Shown piece after piece: positions 8,290 through 17,400 of a stretch of 64,000 bases of DNA. Below the pieces are notes generated by a model, which was given only the letters and a program-made list of their open reading frames with translations, was not told the DNA's origin and ran no database searches. The position numbers were made by a program, and so were the translations under genes. The stretch spans positions 744,001-808,000 of the forward strand of contig NZ_BMVR01000001.1 in NCBI RefSeq assembly GCF_014650815.1, read 5' to 3'. This DNA comes from Streptomyces flavofungini. GTDB taxonomy: Bacteria > Actinomycetota > Actinomycetes > Streptomycetales > Streptomycetaceae. The stretch's first letter is position 1, and every line of letters starts with the position of its first letter.

Positions 8290-8322
8290 ACAGGTCTACA
8301 CCACTGAGTGGTGTAGACCACC
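8290..8322. promoter_or_regulatory. Double DasR box forming a 27-bp palindrome
   Basis: Two dre-like 16-mers lie side by side: ACAGGTCTACACCACT (8290-8305) and AGTGGTGTAGACCACC (8307-8322). Together positions 8293-8319 are a perfect inverted repeat with 13-bp arms around G8306. It sits 57 bp before the nagE2 start and should give tight DasR control. Confidence 0.88.
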
Positions 8323-8379
8323 TGGATGCTGTCGCACCCCTGAACTGTCCCCTGACAGCACCCGCACATGGAGGAAGTC

Positions 8380-9630
8380 ATGAGTACGGCCACCGCCAAG
8401 GCGGCGCCCGCGAAGAAGCGGGGCTCAAGTCTGTTGCAGGGCCTGCAGAAGGTGGGTCGCAGCCTGCAGCTGCCCATCGCCGTCCTGCCCGCGGCCGGCA
8501 TCCTGCTGCGCCTCGGCCAGCCGGACGTGTTCGGCGCCGACGGCCTCGGCTGGGGCAAGGTCGCCACGGTCTTCGCCACCGCCGGTGACGCCGTCTTCGC
8601 GAACATGCCGCTGCTGTTCTGCATCGGTGTCGCGATCGGCTTCGCGAAGAAGGCGGACGGCTCCACGGCGCTGGCCGCGCTCGTCGGCTTCCTGGTCTAC
8701 AAGAACGTGCTGACCGCGTTCCCGGTCACCGAAGCGAAGATCACCAAGGGTGCGGACGTCGCCGCGACGTACAACGACCCCAAGGTCTTCGGCGGCATCA
8801 TCATGGGCCTCATATCCGCCGTCGTCTGGCAGCGGTTCCACCGCACCAAGCTGGTGGACTGGCTCGGCTTCTTCAACGGCCGCCGCCTGGTGCCGATCCT
8901 GATGGCCTTCATCGGCACCGCCCTGGGTGTCGTCTTCGGCCTCGCCTGGGGCCCGGTCGGCGACGCCATCACCAACTTCGGCGAGTGGATGACCGACCTC
9001 GGCTCGGTCGGCGCCGGCATCTTCGGCGTGGTCAACCGCGCGCTCCTGCCGGTCGGCATGCACCAGTTCGTGAACACCGTCGCCTGGCAGGAGATCGGCT
9101 CCTTCACGGACTCCGCCGGTGGCGTCTGGCACGGCGACATCCAGCGCTTCATGCACGGCGACCCGACCGCGGGCCAGTTCATGTCCGGCTTCTTCCCGAT
9201 CATGATGTTCGCGCTGCCCGCCGTGGCCCTGGCCATCACCCACACCGCCCGCCCCGAGCGCCGCAAAGTCGTCGGCGGCATGATGATGTCCCTCGCGCTG
9301 ACCTCGTTCGTCACCGGCATCACCGAGCCGATCGAGTTCGCCTTCATGTTCATCGCGCCGGTCCTCTACGTGATCCACGCGATCCTCACCGCCGTCGCCA
9401 TGACCGTCACCTGGGCCCTGGGCGTGCACCACGGCTTCACCTTCTCCGCGGGCGCCATCGACTACTTCCTGAACTGGAAGTTCGCCGAGAAGCCCTGGCT
9501 GATCATCCCCATCGGCCTCGTCTTCGCAGCGGTCTACTACGTCGTCTTCCGCTTCGCGATCGTCAAGTTCAACCTCCCGACCCCGGGCCGCGAGCCCGAG
9601 GAGGAGGTCGAGGACCTCACGAAGGCGTGA
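8380..9630 (+). CDS. nagE2: PTS EIIC permease, N-acetylglucosamine type (second copy)
   Basis: This 416-residue EIIC membrane permease has the same motifs as its neighbour, including LQLPIAVLPAAGILLRLGQPDVFG, DWLGFFNGRRLVPI and GITEPIEFAFMFIAPVLY. In S. coelicolor the second copy is the main GlcNAc transporter. ATG 8380 is chosen because GGAGGAA immediately precedes it; the ATG at 8368 would place that site inside the gene. It has its own double DasR box and strong terminators on both sides, so it is monocistronic. The EIIB must come from nagF in trans. Confidence 0.92.
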   Translation: MSTATAKAAPAKKRGSSLLQGLQKVGRSLQLPIAVLPAAGILLRLGQPDVFGADGLGWGKVATVFATAGDAVFANMPLLFCIGVAIGFAKKADGSTALAALVGFLVYKNVLTAFPVTEAKITKGADVAATYNDPKVFGGIIMGLISAVVWQRFHRTKLVDWLGFFNGRRLVPILMAFIGTALGVVFGLAWGPVGDAITNFGEWMTDLGSVGAGIFGVVNRALLPVGMHQFVNTVAWQEIGSFTDSAGGVWHGDIQRFMHGDPTAGQFMSGFFPIMMFALPAVALAITHTARPERRKVVGGMMMSLALTSFVTGITEPIEFAFMFIAPVLYVIHAILTAVAMTVTWALGVHHGFTFSAGAIDYFLNWKFAEKPWLIIPIGLVFAAVYYVVFRFAIVKFNLPTPGREPEEEVEDLTKA

Positions 9631-9645
9631 GCCTCTCCTGACGCA

Positions 9646-9689
9646 ATGACGTGGGCCCCGGAACCGTTCGGTTCCGGGGCCCACGTCAT
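9646..9689. terminator. Strong bidirectional terminator
   Basis: A perfect 20-bp inverted repeat (9646-9665 and 9670-9689) closes a 4-nt loop GTTC. It lies between the convergent nagE2 and the metallo-hydrolase gene. Confidence 0.85.
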
Positions 9690-9743
9690 GAGGAGGCGAC
9701 TGACGCCTGCCATCCCTTCCGTCCCTGTCGTCCCTGCCATCCC

Positions 9744-10499
9744 TCAGATCTCGTACGTCGCCCCCGCGGCGGCGAGCTCCGTCGGACCGGTGGTGAAGAC
9801 CTCCCGGGCGTCGGCGAGATTCACCGCCGGGTCCGTCCACGGCGGGATGTGCGTGAGCACCAGGCGCCGCGCGCCCGCGCGGCGGGCGGACTCCCCGGCC
9901 TCGCGGCCGTTGAGGTGCAGGTCGGGGATGTTCTCCTTGCCGTGCGTGAAGGCGGCCTCGCAGAGGAAGAGATCGGTGCCGGCGGCGAGTTCGTCGAGGG
10001 CCGCGCAGGTGCCGGTGTCCCCGGAGTACGTCAGCGACCGGCCGCCGTGCTCGACGCGGATGGCGTACGCCTCGACGGGGTGGCACACCTTCTCCGTACG
10101 CACGGAGAAGGGGCCGATGTCGAAGGCCCCCGGCTTGACCGTATGAAAATCGAAGACCTCGCTCATCGACGACGCGGAGGGCGTGTCGGCGTACGCCGTG
10201 GTCAGGCGCTGCTCGGTGCCCTCGGGGCCGTAGACCGGGATGGGGGCGCAGCGGCCGCCGTCATGCCGGTAGTAGCGGGCCACGAAGTACGCGCACATGT
10301 CGATGCAGTGGTCGGCGTGCAGATGGCTGAGGAAGATCGCGTCGAGGTCGTACAGACCGATGTGGCGCTGCAGCTCGCCCAGGGCGCCGTTGCCCATGTC
10401 GAGCAGCAACCGGAAGCCGTCGGCCTCGACGAGGTAGCTCGAGCAGGCCGAGTCCGCGGACGGAAACGACCCCGAGCAGCCGACGACGGTGAGCTTCAT
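9744..10499 (-). CDS. Metallo-beta-lactamase-fold hydrolase, RNase Z-like
   Basis: This 251-residue cytoplasmic enzyme has the metal-binding signature LSHLHADHCID (residues 57-67), a later CHP, YSGDTGTC and LTHIPPW. The start MKLTVVGCSGSFPSADSACSSY resembles the RNase Z/ElaC and cyclic phosphodiesterase branch. Substrate cannot be told from sequence. It stands alone between nagE2 and a long gene-free stretch. True tRNase Z proteins are usually around 300 residues, so a related phosphodiesterase is possible. Confidence 0.85.
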   Translation of the reverse strand: MKLTVVGCSGSFPSADSACSSYLVEADGFRLLLDMGNGALGELQRHIGLYDLDAIFLSHLHADHCIDMCAYFVARYYRHDGGRCAPIPVYGPEGTEQRLTTAYADTPSASSMSEVFDFHTVKPGAFDIGPFSVRTEKVCHPVEAYAIRVEHGGRSLTYSGDTGTCAALDELAAGTDLFLCEAAFTHGKENIPDLHLNGREAGESARRAGARRLVLTHIPPWTDPAVNLADAREVFTTGPTELAAAGATYEI

Positions 10500-10878
10500 A
10501 GAGCTGGAACCTCCACGCTGGCGATCGGGGGAAACGGGGGCGTGCGGTCCGTCGAGCGTAAAGCGCGAAAGGGCGCCTCGCTCCTCCGTCGTGGGCCGTT
10601 GTGGGCGAAGTCACCGGTCACGTCACTCTTCCCCCGTAGTTCCACGGGGCGAGCGGCACTCTTCGCGCCCTGAGTCAGCACCGGGTCTCGGCAGCCCCAG
10701 GGAGCTGCGTCTCGTCCACGGCGGCGGACGGCACGGCCGGAAGATCAGCCCCCCCCGGAACGGGGACTCGCCGATGCCCCGCCCGGGAGCACTCGGGGGG
10801 CGCGTAGAGGCGAACGCCGATGACAGGGCATCCGGCCTCTGCTCTATTGAGGGCCTGCAAGGCGGGAGGGGCTTGGAG
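10500..10878. other. Gene-free stretch, probable divergent promoter region
   Basis: These 379 bases separate two divergent genes. I see G-rich runs and short inverted repeats but no convincing coding frame, RNA or operator. Confidence 0.4.
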
Positions 10879-11433
10879 ATGAGCGGTCACACATGCCCTG
10901 AGTGTCAACTGAATGACCGGGTCGCCAAGGTGTCGGCCATAGTGGCCGCCGGCACGAGCACGACCACAGGTTCCACAACAGGTTGGAGCCCAGGGATCTC
11001 CGCTGACGGGGACTTCACGTTCTCCCTGCCGTTCGGCAGCTCTGACCAGGTCACAGCGACGGAGCTGAGCCGGAAGCTGAGGCTGGCGGAGGAGCGCGGG
11101 GACGGCGCCGACGCCTTCGGAGCGTTCCTGTTCTTCGCGCTCTCCACGGGGCTGGTGGTGCTCTTCGCGTGGGGCGTCGGTGAACCCGATTTCAAAGCCT
11201 CGACGGCAGCTGTCGTGCTCCTCTCCGCTCTCGGGTGCCTGACCCTCTCGGTCATGCTCGCCGTGATTCATGACAAGAGCAGCCAGCGAGCCAAAGAGCG
11301 CAACCAGCGGGCCCGTGCCGTCTGGGAAACCCTCTACTACTGCCAGCGAGACGACGTCGTCTACGTCCCCCGTCAGCCGAGCAGGTGCGTTCCCTCTGAC
11401 CGCATGTCTGATCTCTGGCGGGATGGGAATTGA
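10879..11433 (+). CDS. Zinc-ribbon membrane protein, unknown function
   Basis: This 184-residue protein begins MSGHTCPECQLND, a CPEC knuckle whose partner is probably the YYCQRDDVVYVP segment near residue 157. Between them are a Thr/Ser-rich linker and two hydrophobic segments (about residues 86-103 and 110-130). Zinc-ribbon proteins of this shape are frequent near toxin or regulatory genes in actinomycetes, but no function is known. ATG 10879 overlaps the GGAG-type ribosome site region (GGGGCTTGGAG). Confidence 0.65.
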   Translation: MSGHTCPECQLNDRVAKVSAIVAAGTSTTTGSTTGWSPGISADGDFTFSLPFGSSDQVTATELSRKLRLAEERGDGADAFGAFLFFALSTGLVVLFAWGVGEPDFKASTAAVVLLSALGCLTLSVMLAVIHDKSSQRAKERNQRARAVWETLYYCQRDDVVYVPRQPSRCVPSDRMSDLWRDGN

Positions 11434-11518
11434 CCGTCAGTGGAATGGGCGAACGAATCCCCGGCCCAGGGACTGGGGTGCGGCGGCGCGGAGCGGGGGG
11501 CGCCGGTACCGTCGGGGC

Positions 11519-11983
11519 ATGGACACGTCGTGGTGGCCGGCGCTGGCCGCCGTGGTGGTACTGGCCCTTCTCGTCGCCCTCGTGGACGGGTGGGCCCGCT
11601 CCGGGCGGCCGGCTCGGCGGCGTCGGCCGCCCGGGCGGCCGACGGGCCGGGAGCGGGGCGGGAAGCGGGGTGGGCGGCCGCAGGCCGGGGAGATCTGGTG
11701 GGCGCGGGTGCCCTATGAGGAGGGGGGCGGGGAGAAGGACCGGCCGTGTCTTGTGCTGGCGGTCCACGGGGACAGCGTGCGGGTCGCGAAGATCACCAGT
11801 AAGTACCGGGACGAGCGGGCCGGGGTGATTCCGTTGCCGCCCGGGGCCGTCGGGGACGCGCACGGGCGGGCCAGTTTCCTGGAGACGGATGAGTTGCGGG
11901 AGGTGCCGGTGTGGGACTTCCGGCGGCGGGCGGGGGTGGTGGATCCGGTGCTGTGGGATCAGGTGCGGTATCTGGCTGGGTAG
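11519..11983 (+). CDS. PemK/MazF-family protein with N-terminal membrane segment
   Basis: This 154-residue protein has a hydrophobic segment at residues 6-23 (WPALAAVVVLALLVALVD), a basic linker and a MazF-like fold: PQAGEIWWARVPYEE, then DRPCLVLAV, VRVAKITSKYRDER and a C-terminal VPVWDFRRRAGVVD. MazF proteins are ribosome-independent mRNA ribonucleases. No antitoxin gene is adjacent on either side, and the membrane anchor is unusual, so a classical toxin role is doubtful. Similar anchored forms are common in Streptomyces. Confidence 0.75.
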   Translation: MDTSWWPALAAVVVLALLVALVDGWARSGRPARRRRPPGRPTGRERGGKRGGRPQAGEIWWARVPYEEGGGEKDRPCLVLAVHGDSVRVAKITSKYRDERAGVIPLPPGAVGDAHGRASFLETDELREVPVWDFRRRAGVVDPVLWDQVRYLAG

Positions 11984-12010
11984 CCCTGGCGGGGCATTCC
12001 CCAGTCCCGC

Positions 12011-12156
12011 CCCTTCCCGAAACCGGGGGCTGCGCCCCCGGACCCCCGCTGATCGGCGCTCCGCGCCTCGTCCTCAAACTCCCCCAAGCTCTTAAGGAGC
12101 AGGGGGACTCCCATGACGGGCTGATTTCAGCCCGTCCGGCGTTTGAGGCGCGGGGC
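12011..12156. repeat. Dispersed Streptomyces repeat, long copy
   Basis: This copy contains the GAAACCGGGGGCTGCGCCCC hairpin, GATCGGCGCTCCGCGCCTCG, CTCCCCCAAGCTCTTAAGGA and CAGCCCGTCCGGCGTTTGAG. It is nearly the same as the copy after pncA. It may form a bidirectional terminator between convergent genes. Confidence 0.75.
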
Positions 12157-12167
12157 TCCCAGCCTGG

Positions 12168-13422
<1,255 letters not shown>

Positions 13423-13660
13423 GCGGAGGGCTCCTGTCGGGGAGTGGTTCTGGGGTGCGTTCGTGGATGGTGCGGCGGTGCGGGGTGGTGCTGCGCGGTG
13501 CGGGGTGGAGCGGGGTGGAGCGGTATGAGGCGGGGCTCTGCGGGAGTCCCGGTGGGGATGGTGGCACGGGGCGCGCCGGGCGGGGCGCGCGGCGGGGTGT
13601 GGGGCCGCGGGTACGGCGCCGCTGCTCACCGCCGCGCTGCGGCGGGCGGGGCGGCGCCCG
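13423..13660 (-). promoter_or_regulatory. Leader/attenuator region before cysO
   Basis: This gap lies between the leader peptide stop and cysO. It is extremely G/C-rich, with GGGCGCGCCGGGCGGGGCGC-type self-complementary runs and a CGGGGTGGAG tandem repeat. It could hold the attenuator hairpins that respond to translation of the upstream Cys-containing peptide. The structure is inferred, not shown. Confidence 0.5.
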
Positions 13661-13765
13661 TCAGGGCCGACAGATGGCGCTGGCGAGGCGGCACAGGTCG
13701 ACGTGCAGCCGGCCGACGAGCAGGGCGCCCGGCGTCGTATCGATGCTCACGTCGTTCGAAACCAT
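13661..13765 (-). CDS. Putative Cys-responsive leader peptide, 34 residues
   Basis: The peptide is MVSNDVSIDTTPGALL then VGRLHVDLCRLASAICRP. The segment HVDLCRLASAxC is the hallmark of a Streptomyces leader-peptide family found before sulfur-metabolism genes; two cysteine codons (TGC, TGT) lie close to the stop. A TACGAT -10 element (13772-13777) ends 6 nt before the ATG and there is no ribosome site, so the message is probably leaderless. It likely senses charged Cys-tRNA to control cysO-cysM. Family recognition is from memory. Confidence 0.75.
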   Translation of the reverse strand: MVSNDVSIDTTPGALLVGRLHVDLCRLASAICRP

Positions 13766-13877
13766 GCGGTCATCGTAACGATTCCCGGTCCGGGACCCGG
13801 AATGTGATCTCGGATGCCGGACGGATCGCGTTCGGTGGCCGGACGGGGTGGGGTGTTCCGGCCGTTCACGGCCCGCC

Positions 13878-14654
13878 TCAGCCCACCGCCCCCGGCAGAT
13901 ACGTCACCGTCGGCGCCCCCGTGGCCGGATGCACCGCCACCTCCGCCGCGACCCCGTACACCTCCGCCAGGAGCTCGCCGGTGAGGACCTCCCGCGGGGG
14001 CCCGGACGCGACGACCCGGCCCCCGTCGAGGACGTACAGGCGGTCGCAGTAGTACGCGGCGAGCGTCAGGTCGTGCAGGGCGAGCAGGTTGGCCGTGCCG
14101 AGGCCGCGGACCAGGCCGAGGATCTCCAGCTGGTAGCGGATGTCGAGGTGGTTCGTCGGCTCGTCGAGGACGAGTACGGCCGGTTCCTGCACCAATGCCC
14201 GTGCGGTCAGGACGCGTTGGCGTTCGCCGCCGGAGAGCCGCGCGAACGACCGCCCGGCCAGGGCGGCCGCGCCCACCCGCTCCAGGGCGTCGTGGACCAG
14301 CTCCTCGTCGGCGGCCGTGTCGCCCTCCCAGAAGCGTTTGTGCGGGGAGCGGCCCATGGCGACGATCTGGCGGACGGTGAGTTCGAAGCCCGTCTGGCCG
14401 TCCTGCGGGACCGTCGCGATCCGGCGCGCGCGGGCCTTGACGCCGGCGTCCGCCAAGTCGTCGCCGTCGAGCAGGACGCGGCCGCCGGTGGGCGTGAGCG
14501 CCCCGTACACACAGCGAAGGAGCGTCGTCTTGCCGCTGCCGTTGGGGCCGACCAGTCCCACCGTCTCGCCCGCGGAGACGCTGAGTGAGACGGCGTCGAC
14601 CAGGCGGCGGCCCGAGCGGATCTCGTACGTCAGGTCCTCCGTGCGCAGCCTCAT
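13878..14654 (-). CDS. btuD: Cobalamin ABC transporter, ATP-binding subunit
   Basis: This 258-residue FecE/BtuD-type ATPase drives import through the BtuC permease. It has Walker A GPNGSGKTT, Q-loop VPQDGQ, signature LSGGERQRV, Walker B VLVLDEPTNHLD and the switch histidine in ALHDLTL. ATG 14654 overlaps the btuC stop as ATGA; an open frame extends further upstream but overlaps btuC. The cobalamin riboswitch upstream of the operon is the reason to prefer B12 over siderophore as substrate. Confidence 0.85.
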   Translation of the reverse strand: MRLRTEDLTYEIRSGRRLVDAVSLSVSAGETVGLVGPNGSGKTTLLRCVYGALTPTGGRVLLDGDDLADAGVKARARRIATVPQDGQTGFELTVRQIVAMGRSPHKRFWEGDTAADEELVHDALERVGAAALAGRSFARLSGGERQRVLTARALVQEPAVLVLDEPTNHLDIRYQLEILGLVRGLGTANLLALHDLTLAAYYCDRLYVLDGGRVVASGPPREVLTGELLAEVYGVAAEVAVHPATGAPTVTYLPGAVG

Positions 14655-15754
14655 GCCGCCTCCTCCCGCGTCCGCCCCCGCCGCAGCAGCCACAGGAAGA
14701 ACGGGCCGCCGGTGAGCGCCGTGAGCACGCCCACCGGGATGTCCTGCGGCGCCGCCACCGTGCGGGCCGCGAGGTCCGCCACCACCAGGAACACCGCGCC
14801 CATCAGCGCCGCCACCGGAAGCAGCGCCCGGTGTGCCGCGCCCACCAGCATCCGGGCCGCGTGCGGCACCATCAGGCCGACGAAGCCGATGGCTCCGCTG
14901 TGCGCGACCAGTACGCCCGTCACCAGCGAGGTGAGGACGAACACGGCCGCGCGGAACCGGGCCGTGTCCAGGCCGAGCACGGTCGCGCCCTCCTCGCCGA
15001 CCAGGAGCAGGTCCAGTGGGCGGGCCAGCGCGATCAGCAGGGCCGTGCCGACGGCCAGGACCGTCAACGGCACCGCGAGCATGTCCCAGCGGGCGCTGCC
15101 CAGGCCGCCGAGGGTCCAGTACAGGACCTCCTTGAGGTGGTCGGCCCGGGCCGAGACGACCAGGATCAGGCTGGTCAGGGCGGCCAGGACGTAGGAGACG
15201 GCGACGCCCGCGAGGATCAGGCGGCTGGTGGTGAAGCCGCCGCCGGGCTCGCGCGCGAGGGCGTACACGACGAGCAGCGCGAGGAACGCCCCCGCGAAGG
15301 ATGCCGCCGGGATCGTGACCGTGGTCGCCATGCCCGCGCCGATGCCCAGCACGATCACCGCTACGGCGGCGGCCGAGGCGCCGGAGGAGACGCCCAGCAG
15401 GAAGGGGTCCGCCAGAGGGTTGCGGACCAGGGCCTGGAGGGTCGTGCCGACCACGGCCAGGCCCGCGCCCACGGCTGCGCCCAGCAGGACCCTGGGGAGG
15501 CGGACGTCCAGGACGATCGTGCGGTACGGGGACGGGTCCGCGTTGCCCGTCAGGATGTGGACCACGTCCGCCGCGGGAATCCTTACGGAGCCCCAGGCCA
15601 GCGCGGCGATGGCGGCGGCCGCCAGGGCCAGGGTGAGCGTGGCCATGACGGCTGCGAAGCGGAGGCCGGTGCGTCCCTCGGGTGGCACGGGCCCCCGCCG
15701 ATCGGCCTGCGGCCTCGGCCTCGTCCTCGAACGCCGGACGGGCTGGTCGGTCAC
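14651..15754 (-). CDS. btuC: Cobalamin ABC transporter, permease
   Basis: This FecCD/BtuC-type permease of 367 residues has about ten membrane segments. LPRVLLGAAVGAGLAVVGT, RNPLADPFLLGVSSGAS and GLMVPHAARMLVG (the ATPase contact loop) are diagnostic. The GTG at 15754 overlaps the btuF stop (GTGA). About the first 25 codons (VTDQPVRRSRTRPRPQADRR...) come from a dispersed intergenic repeat and look unlike normal permease termini; a start at the internal ATG of FAAVMATLTLAL is a possible alternative. Confidence 0.85.
   Translation of the reverse strand: MTDQPVRRSRTRPRPQADRRGPVPPEGRTGLRFAAVMATLTLALAAAAIAALAWGSVRIPAADVVHILTGNADPSPYRTIVLDVRLPRVLLGAAVGAGLAVVGTTLQALVRNPLADPFLLGVSSGASAAAVAVIVLGIGAGMATTVTIPAASFAGAFLALLVVYALAREPGGGFTTSRLILAGVAVSYVLAALTSLILVVSARADHLKEVLYWTLGGLGSARWDMLAVPLTVLAVGTALLIALARPLDLLLVGEEGATVLGLDTARFRAAVFVLTSLVTGVLVAHSGAIGFVGLMVPHAARMLVGAAHRALLPVAALMGAVFLVVADLAARTVAAPQDIPVGVLTALTGGPFFLWLLRRGRTREEAA
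15690..15744. repeat. Dispersed repeat copy inside the btuC 5' end
   Basis: It contains CCGATCGGCCTGCGGCCTCG, CCTCGTCCTCGAACGCCGGA and CGGGCTG, the same blocks as the intergenic copies elsewhere in the window. It lies wholly inside the annotated btuC reading frame. Confidence 0.75.
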
Positions 15755-16725
15755 CGCAACTGCTCCGCCAGCTTCCGCACCGCCCCTGGTGCCCGCACCC
15801 CCAGCACCACGTCCGACAGCGGCAGTACCGCGAAGCGCTTGTTCTTGATGGCGGGGACGTCCTTGAGGGCCGGGTCGTCCAGGAGGCGCTTCTTCTTCTG
15901 GGCGACCGTGGACGCGCCGTAGTCGTAGATCACGATGACGTCGGGGCGGCGGTCGACCACCGTTTCCCAGGAGGCGTCGCCGAAGGGCTTGTCGAGGTCG
16001 GCCATGATGTTGCGGCCGCCCGCGCGCTCGATGATGTCGTTGCCGATGCCCCGGCCGCCCGCGGTGAACGCGGTCTTGTCGCCGCTGTCGTAGACGAAGA
16101 CGGCGGGTGCCTTGCCGCCCTTCGCCGACTTCTCGGCGGTGGCGGCCAGGTGCGCCCTGGCGTCGCGCACCCACTTCTGCGCCCGGTCGCGGACGCCGAA
16201 GGTGGCGCCCGCCTCGCGCACCTCGCGGTAGACGTCGTCCATCGTGACGGACTTCTTGGCGCAGCCCTCGATGTTGAGGCGGCTCTTGATGCCGGACTTG
16301 GCCAGGGCCTCGCGGGAGCGGCCGTCGCCCGCCGCGAAGGCGCTCGCGTAACCGCCGTAGACGAAGTCGGGGTTGGCGGCGAGCAGCTTCTCGTAGGAGG
16401 GGTACTCCTTGGCGAGGACCGGGCGGGAGTCGTACGCCTTCTTGTACTCGGGGAGCACCTTGTCGTCGAGGTAGGCCGTCCCGGCTATGCGGTCCTTCAG
16501 GCCCAGTTCGAGGAGGATTTCCGTCACGTGCTGGTTCATGGTGACCGCGCGCTTCGGGGGTGCCTCGTATGTCGTCTTCGTACCGCAGTTGGTGACGGTG
16601 TACGGGAATCCGGCGGCGTGGGAATCAGCTGTCCCGGAGTTCTCGTCGTCGGACGACGAGGACGACGAGCACGCCGTCAGGGGCAGCAGGATCGCCGCCG
16701 CGGCGAGCAGGGCGCGGGTACGCAT
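15751..16725 (-). CDS. btuF: Cobalamin-binding lipoprotein of the ABC transporter
   Basis: This 324-residue periplasmic-binding-like lipoprotein has a basic start (MRTRALLAAAAILLP), lipobox LTAC at residues 16-19 and a Ser-rich linker. The body has the class III binding-protein pattern: PPKRAVTMNQHVTEILLELG, PDFVYGGYASAF and a C-terminal RRPDVIVIYDYG. Alone it would be called a siderophore-binding protein. The cobalamin riboswitch about 50 nt upstream argues for vitamin B12 or a relative. A GAGGAGG site precedes the ATG. Confidence 0.85.
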   Translation of the reverse strand: MRTRALLAAAAILLPLTACSSSSSSDDENSGTADSHAAGFPYTVTNCGTKTTYEAPPKRAVTMNQHVTEILLELGLKDRIAGTAYLDDKVLPEYKKAYDSRPVLAKEYPSYEKLLAANPDFVYGGYASAFAAGDGRSREALAKSGIKSRLNIEGCAKKSVTMDDVYREVREAGATFGVRDRAQKWVRDARAHLAATAEKSAKGGKAPAVFVYDSGDKTAFTAGGRGIGNDIIERAGGRNIMADLDKPFGDASWETVVDRRPDVIVIYDYGASTVAQKKKRLLDDPALKDVPAIKNKRFAVLPLSDVVLGVRAPGAVRKLAEQLR

Positions 16726-16777
16726 GGGGATGCGGGCCTCCTCCAGGGGATTTCCGCGTCCCCTGTGCGAAGTGGAG

Positions 16778-16878
16778 GAGGCGGCAGGTCAGTTCCTGAC
16801 TCCCGGGCGCGCGCCGCGGCCGGTCACAGTGGCGGGACCGCGCCGGATTTCCACCGGCTTCCTGGGTCCTGCCGCCTC
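16778..16878 (-). promoter_or_regulatory. Cobalamin riboswitch
   Basis: The RNA begins and ends with an 11-bp P1 helix (GAGGCGGCAGG with CCTGCCGCCTC, 16868-16878 and 16778-16788). Inside are the classic core strings GGAAGCCGGTG, AATCCGGCGCGGTCCCGCC and ACTGTGACCGG. Downstream, a CAGGGGA/TCCCCTG hairpin (16744-16765) directly abuts the GAGGAGG site of btuF, suggesting control of translation. It starts 11 nt after the mec stop codon. Confidence 0.93.
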
Positions 16879-16889
16879 GAAGGTCGGCA

Positions 16890-17312
16890 TCAGTATGCCT
16901 GTACGACCTGGACCTCTTCCTCGGTGACCGTCCCCGCCACGATCCGGAACGAGCGGAACTGGAAGGGACCCGCTTCGTCGGTGTCGGCGGTGGAGACGAG
17001 GACGTAGTGGGCGCCGGGCTCGTTGGCGTACGTGATGTCGGTGCGCGAGGGGTAGGCCTCCGTGGCCGTGTGCGAGTGGTAGATGACCACGGGCTCCTCG
17101 TCGCGGTCGTCCAGGTCGCGGTAGAGCTTGAGCAGGTCGGCCGAGTCGAACTCGTAGAACGTGGGCGAGCGGGCCGCGTTCAGCATCGGGACGAACCGCT
17201 CGGGGCGGTCGCTGCCCGCCGGGCCCGCGACGACGCCGCACGCCTCGTCGGGGTGGTCCTGGCGCGCGTGCGCGACGATCTGGTCGTGGAGGGCCTGGGT
17301 GATGGTCAGCAT
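16890..17312 (-). CDS. mec: JAMM-family metallopeptidase Mec, CysO-cysteine hydrolase
   Basis: This 140-residue protein has the JAB1/MPN zinc motif HSHTATEAYPSRTD (HxHx7SxxD) and an upstream EACGVVAG containing the catalytic glutamate. The mycobacterial homologue releases cysteine from the CysO-cysteine adduct. Here it may also remove the Met-Ala tail of CysO. It is normally next to cysO-cysM; in this window btuFCD separates them. ATG 17312 gives MLTITQALHDQIVAHAR, the family start. Confidence 0.9.
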   Translation of the reverse strand: MLTITQALHDQIVAHARQDHPDEACGVVAGPAGSDRPERFVPMLNAARSPTFYEFDSADLLKLYRDLDDRDEEPVVIYHSHTATEAYPSRTDITYANEPGAHYVLVSTADTDEAGPFQFRSFRIVAGTVTEEEVQVVQAY

Positions 17313-17333
17313 GTCGGCCAGGATAAGCAGCAG

Positions 17334-17368
17334 GGCGGCCCCGTACCGAAGTGTGGTACGGAGCCGCC
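17334..17368. terminator. Terminator after amino acid permease
   Basis: Two 14-nt arms (GGCGGCCCCGTACC and GGTACGGAGCCGCC) pair with one mismatch around a 7-nt loop, between the permease stop codon and mec. Confidence 0.7.
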
Positions 17369-17400
17369 CGCATGCTGGACGAGGCCCGGTGCGGCCCGGG

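Noticed and set aside
13878..16725. Siderophore/haem transporter reading of the FecBCD-like operon
   Set aside because: Sequence motifs alone would allow it, but the perfect cobalamin riboswitch before btuF argues for B12.
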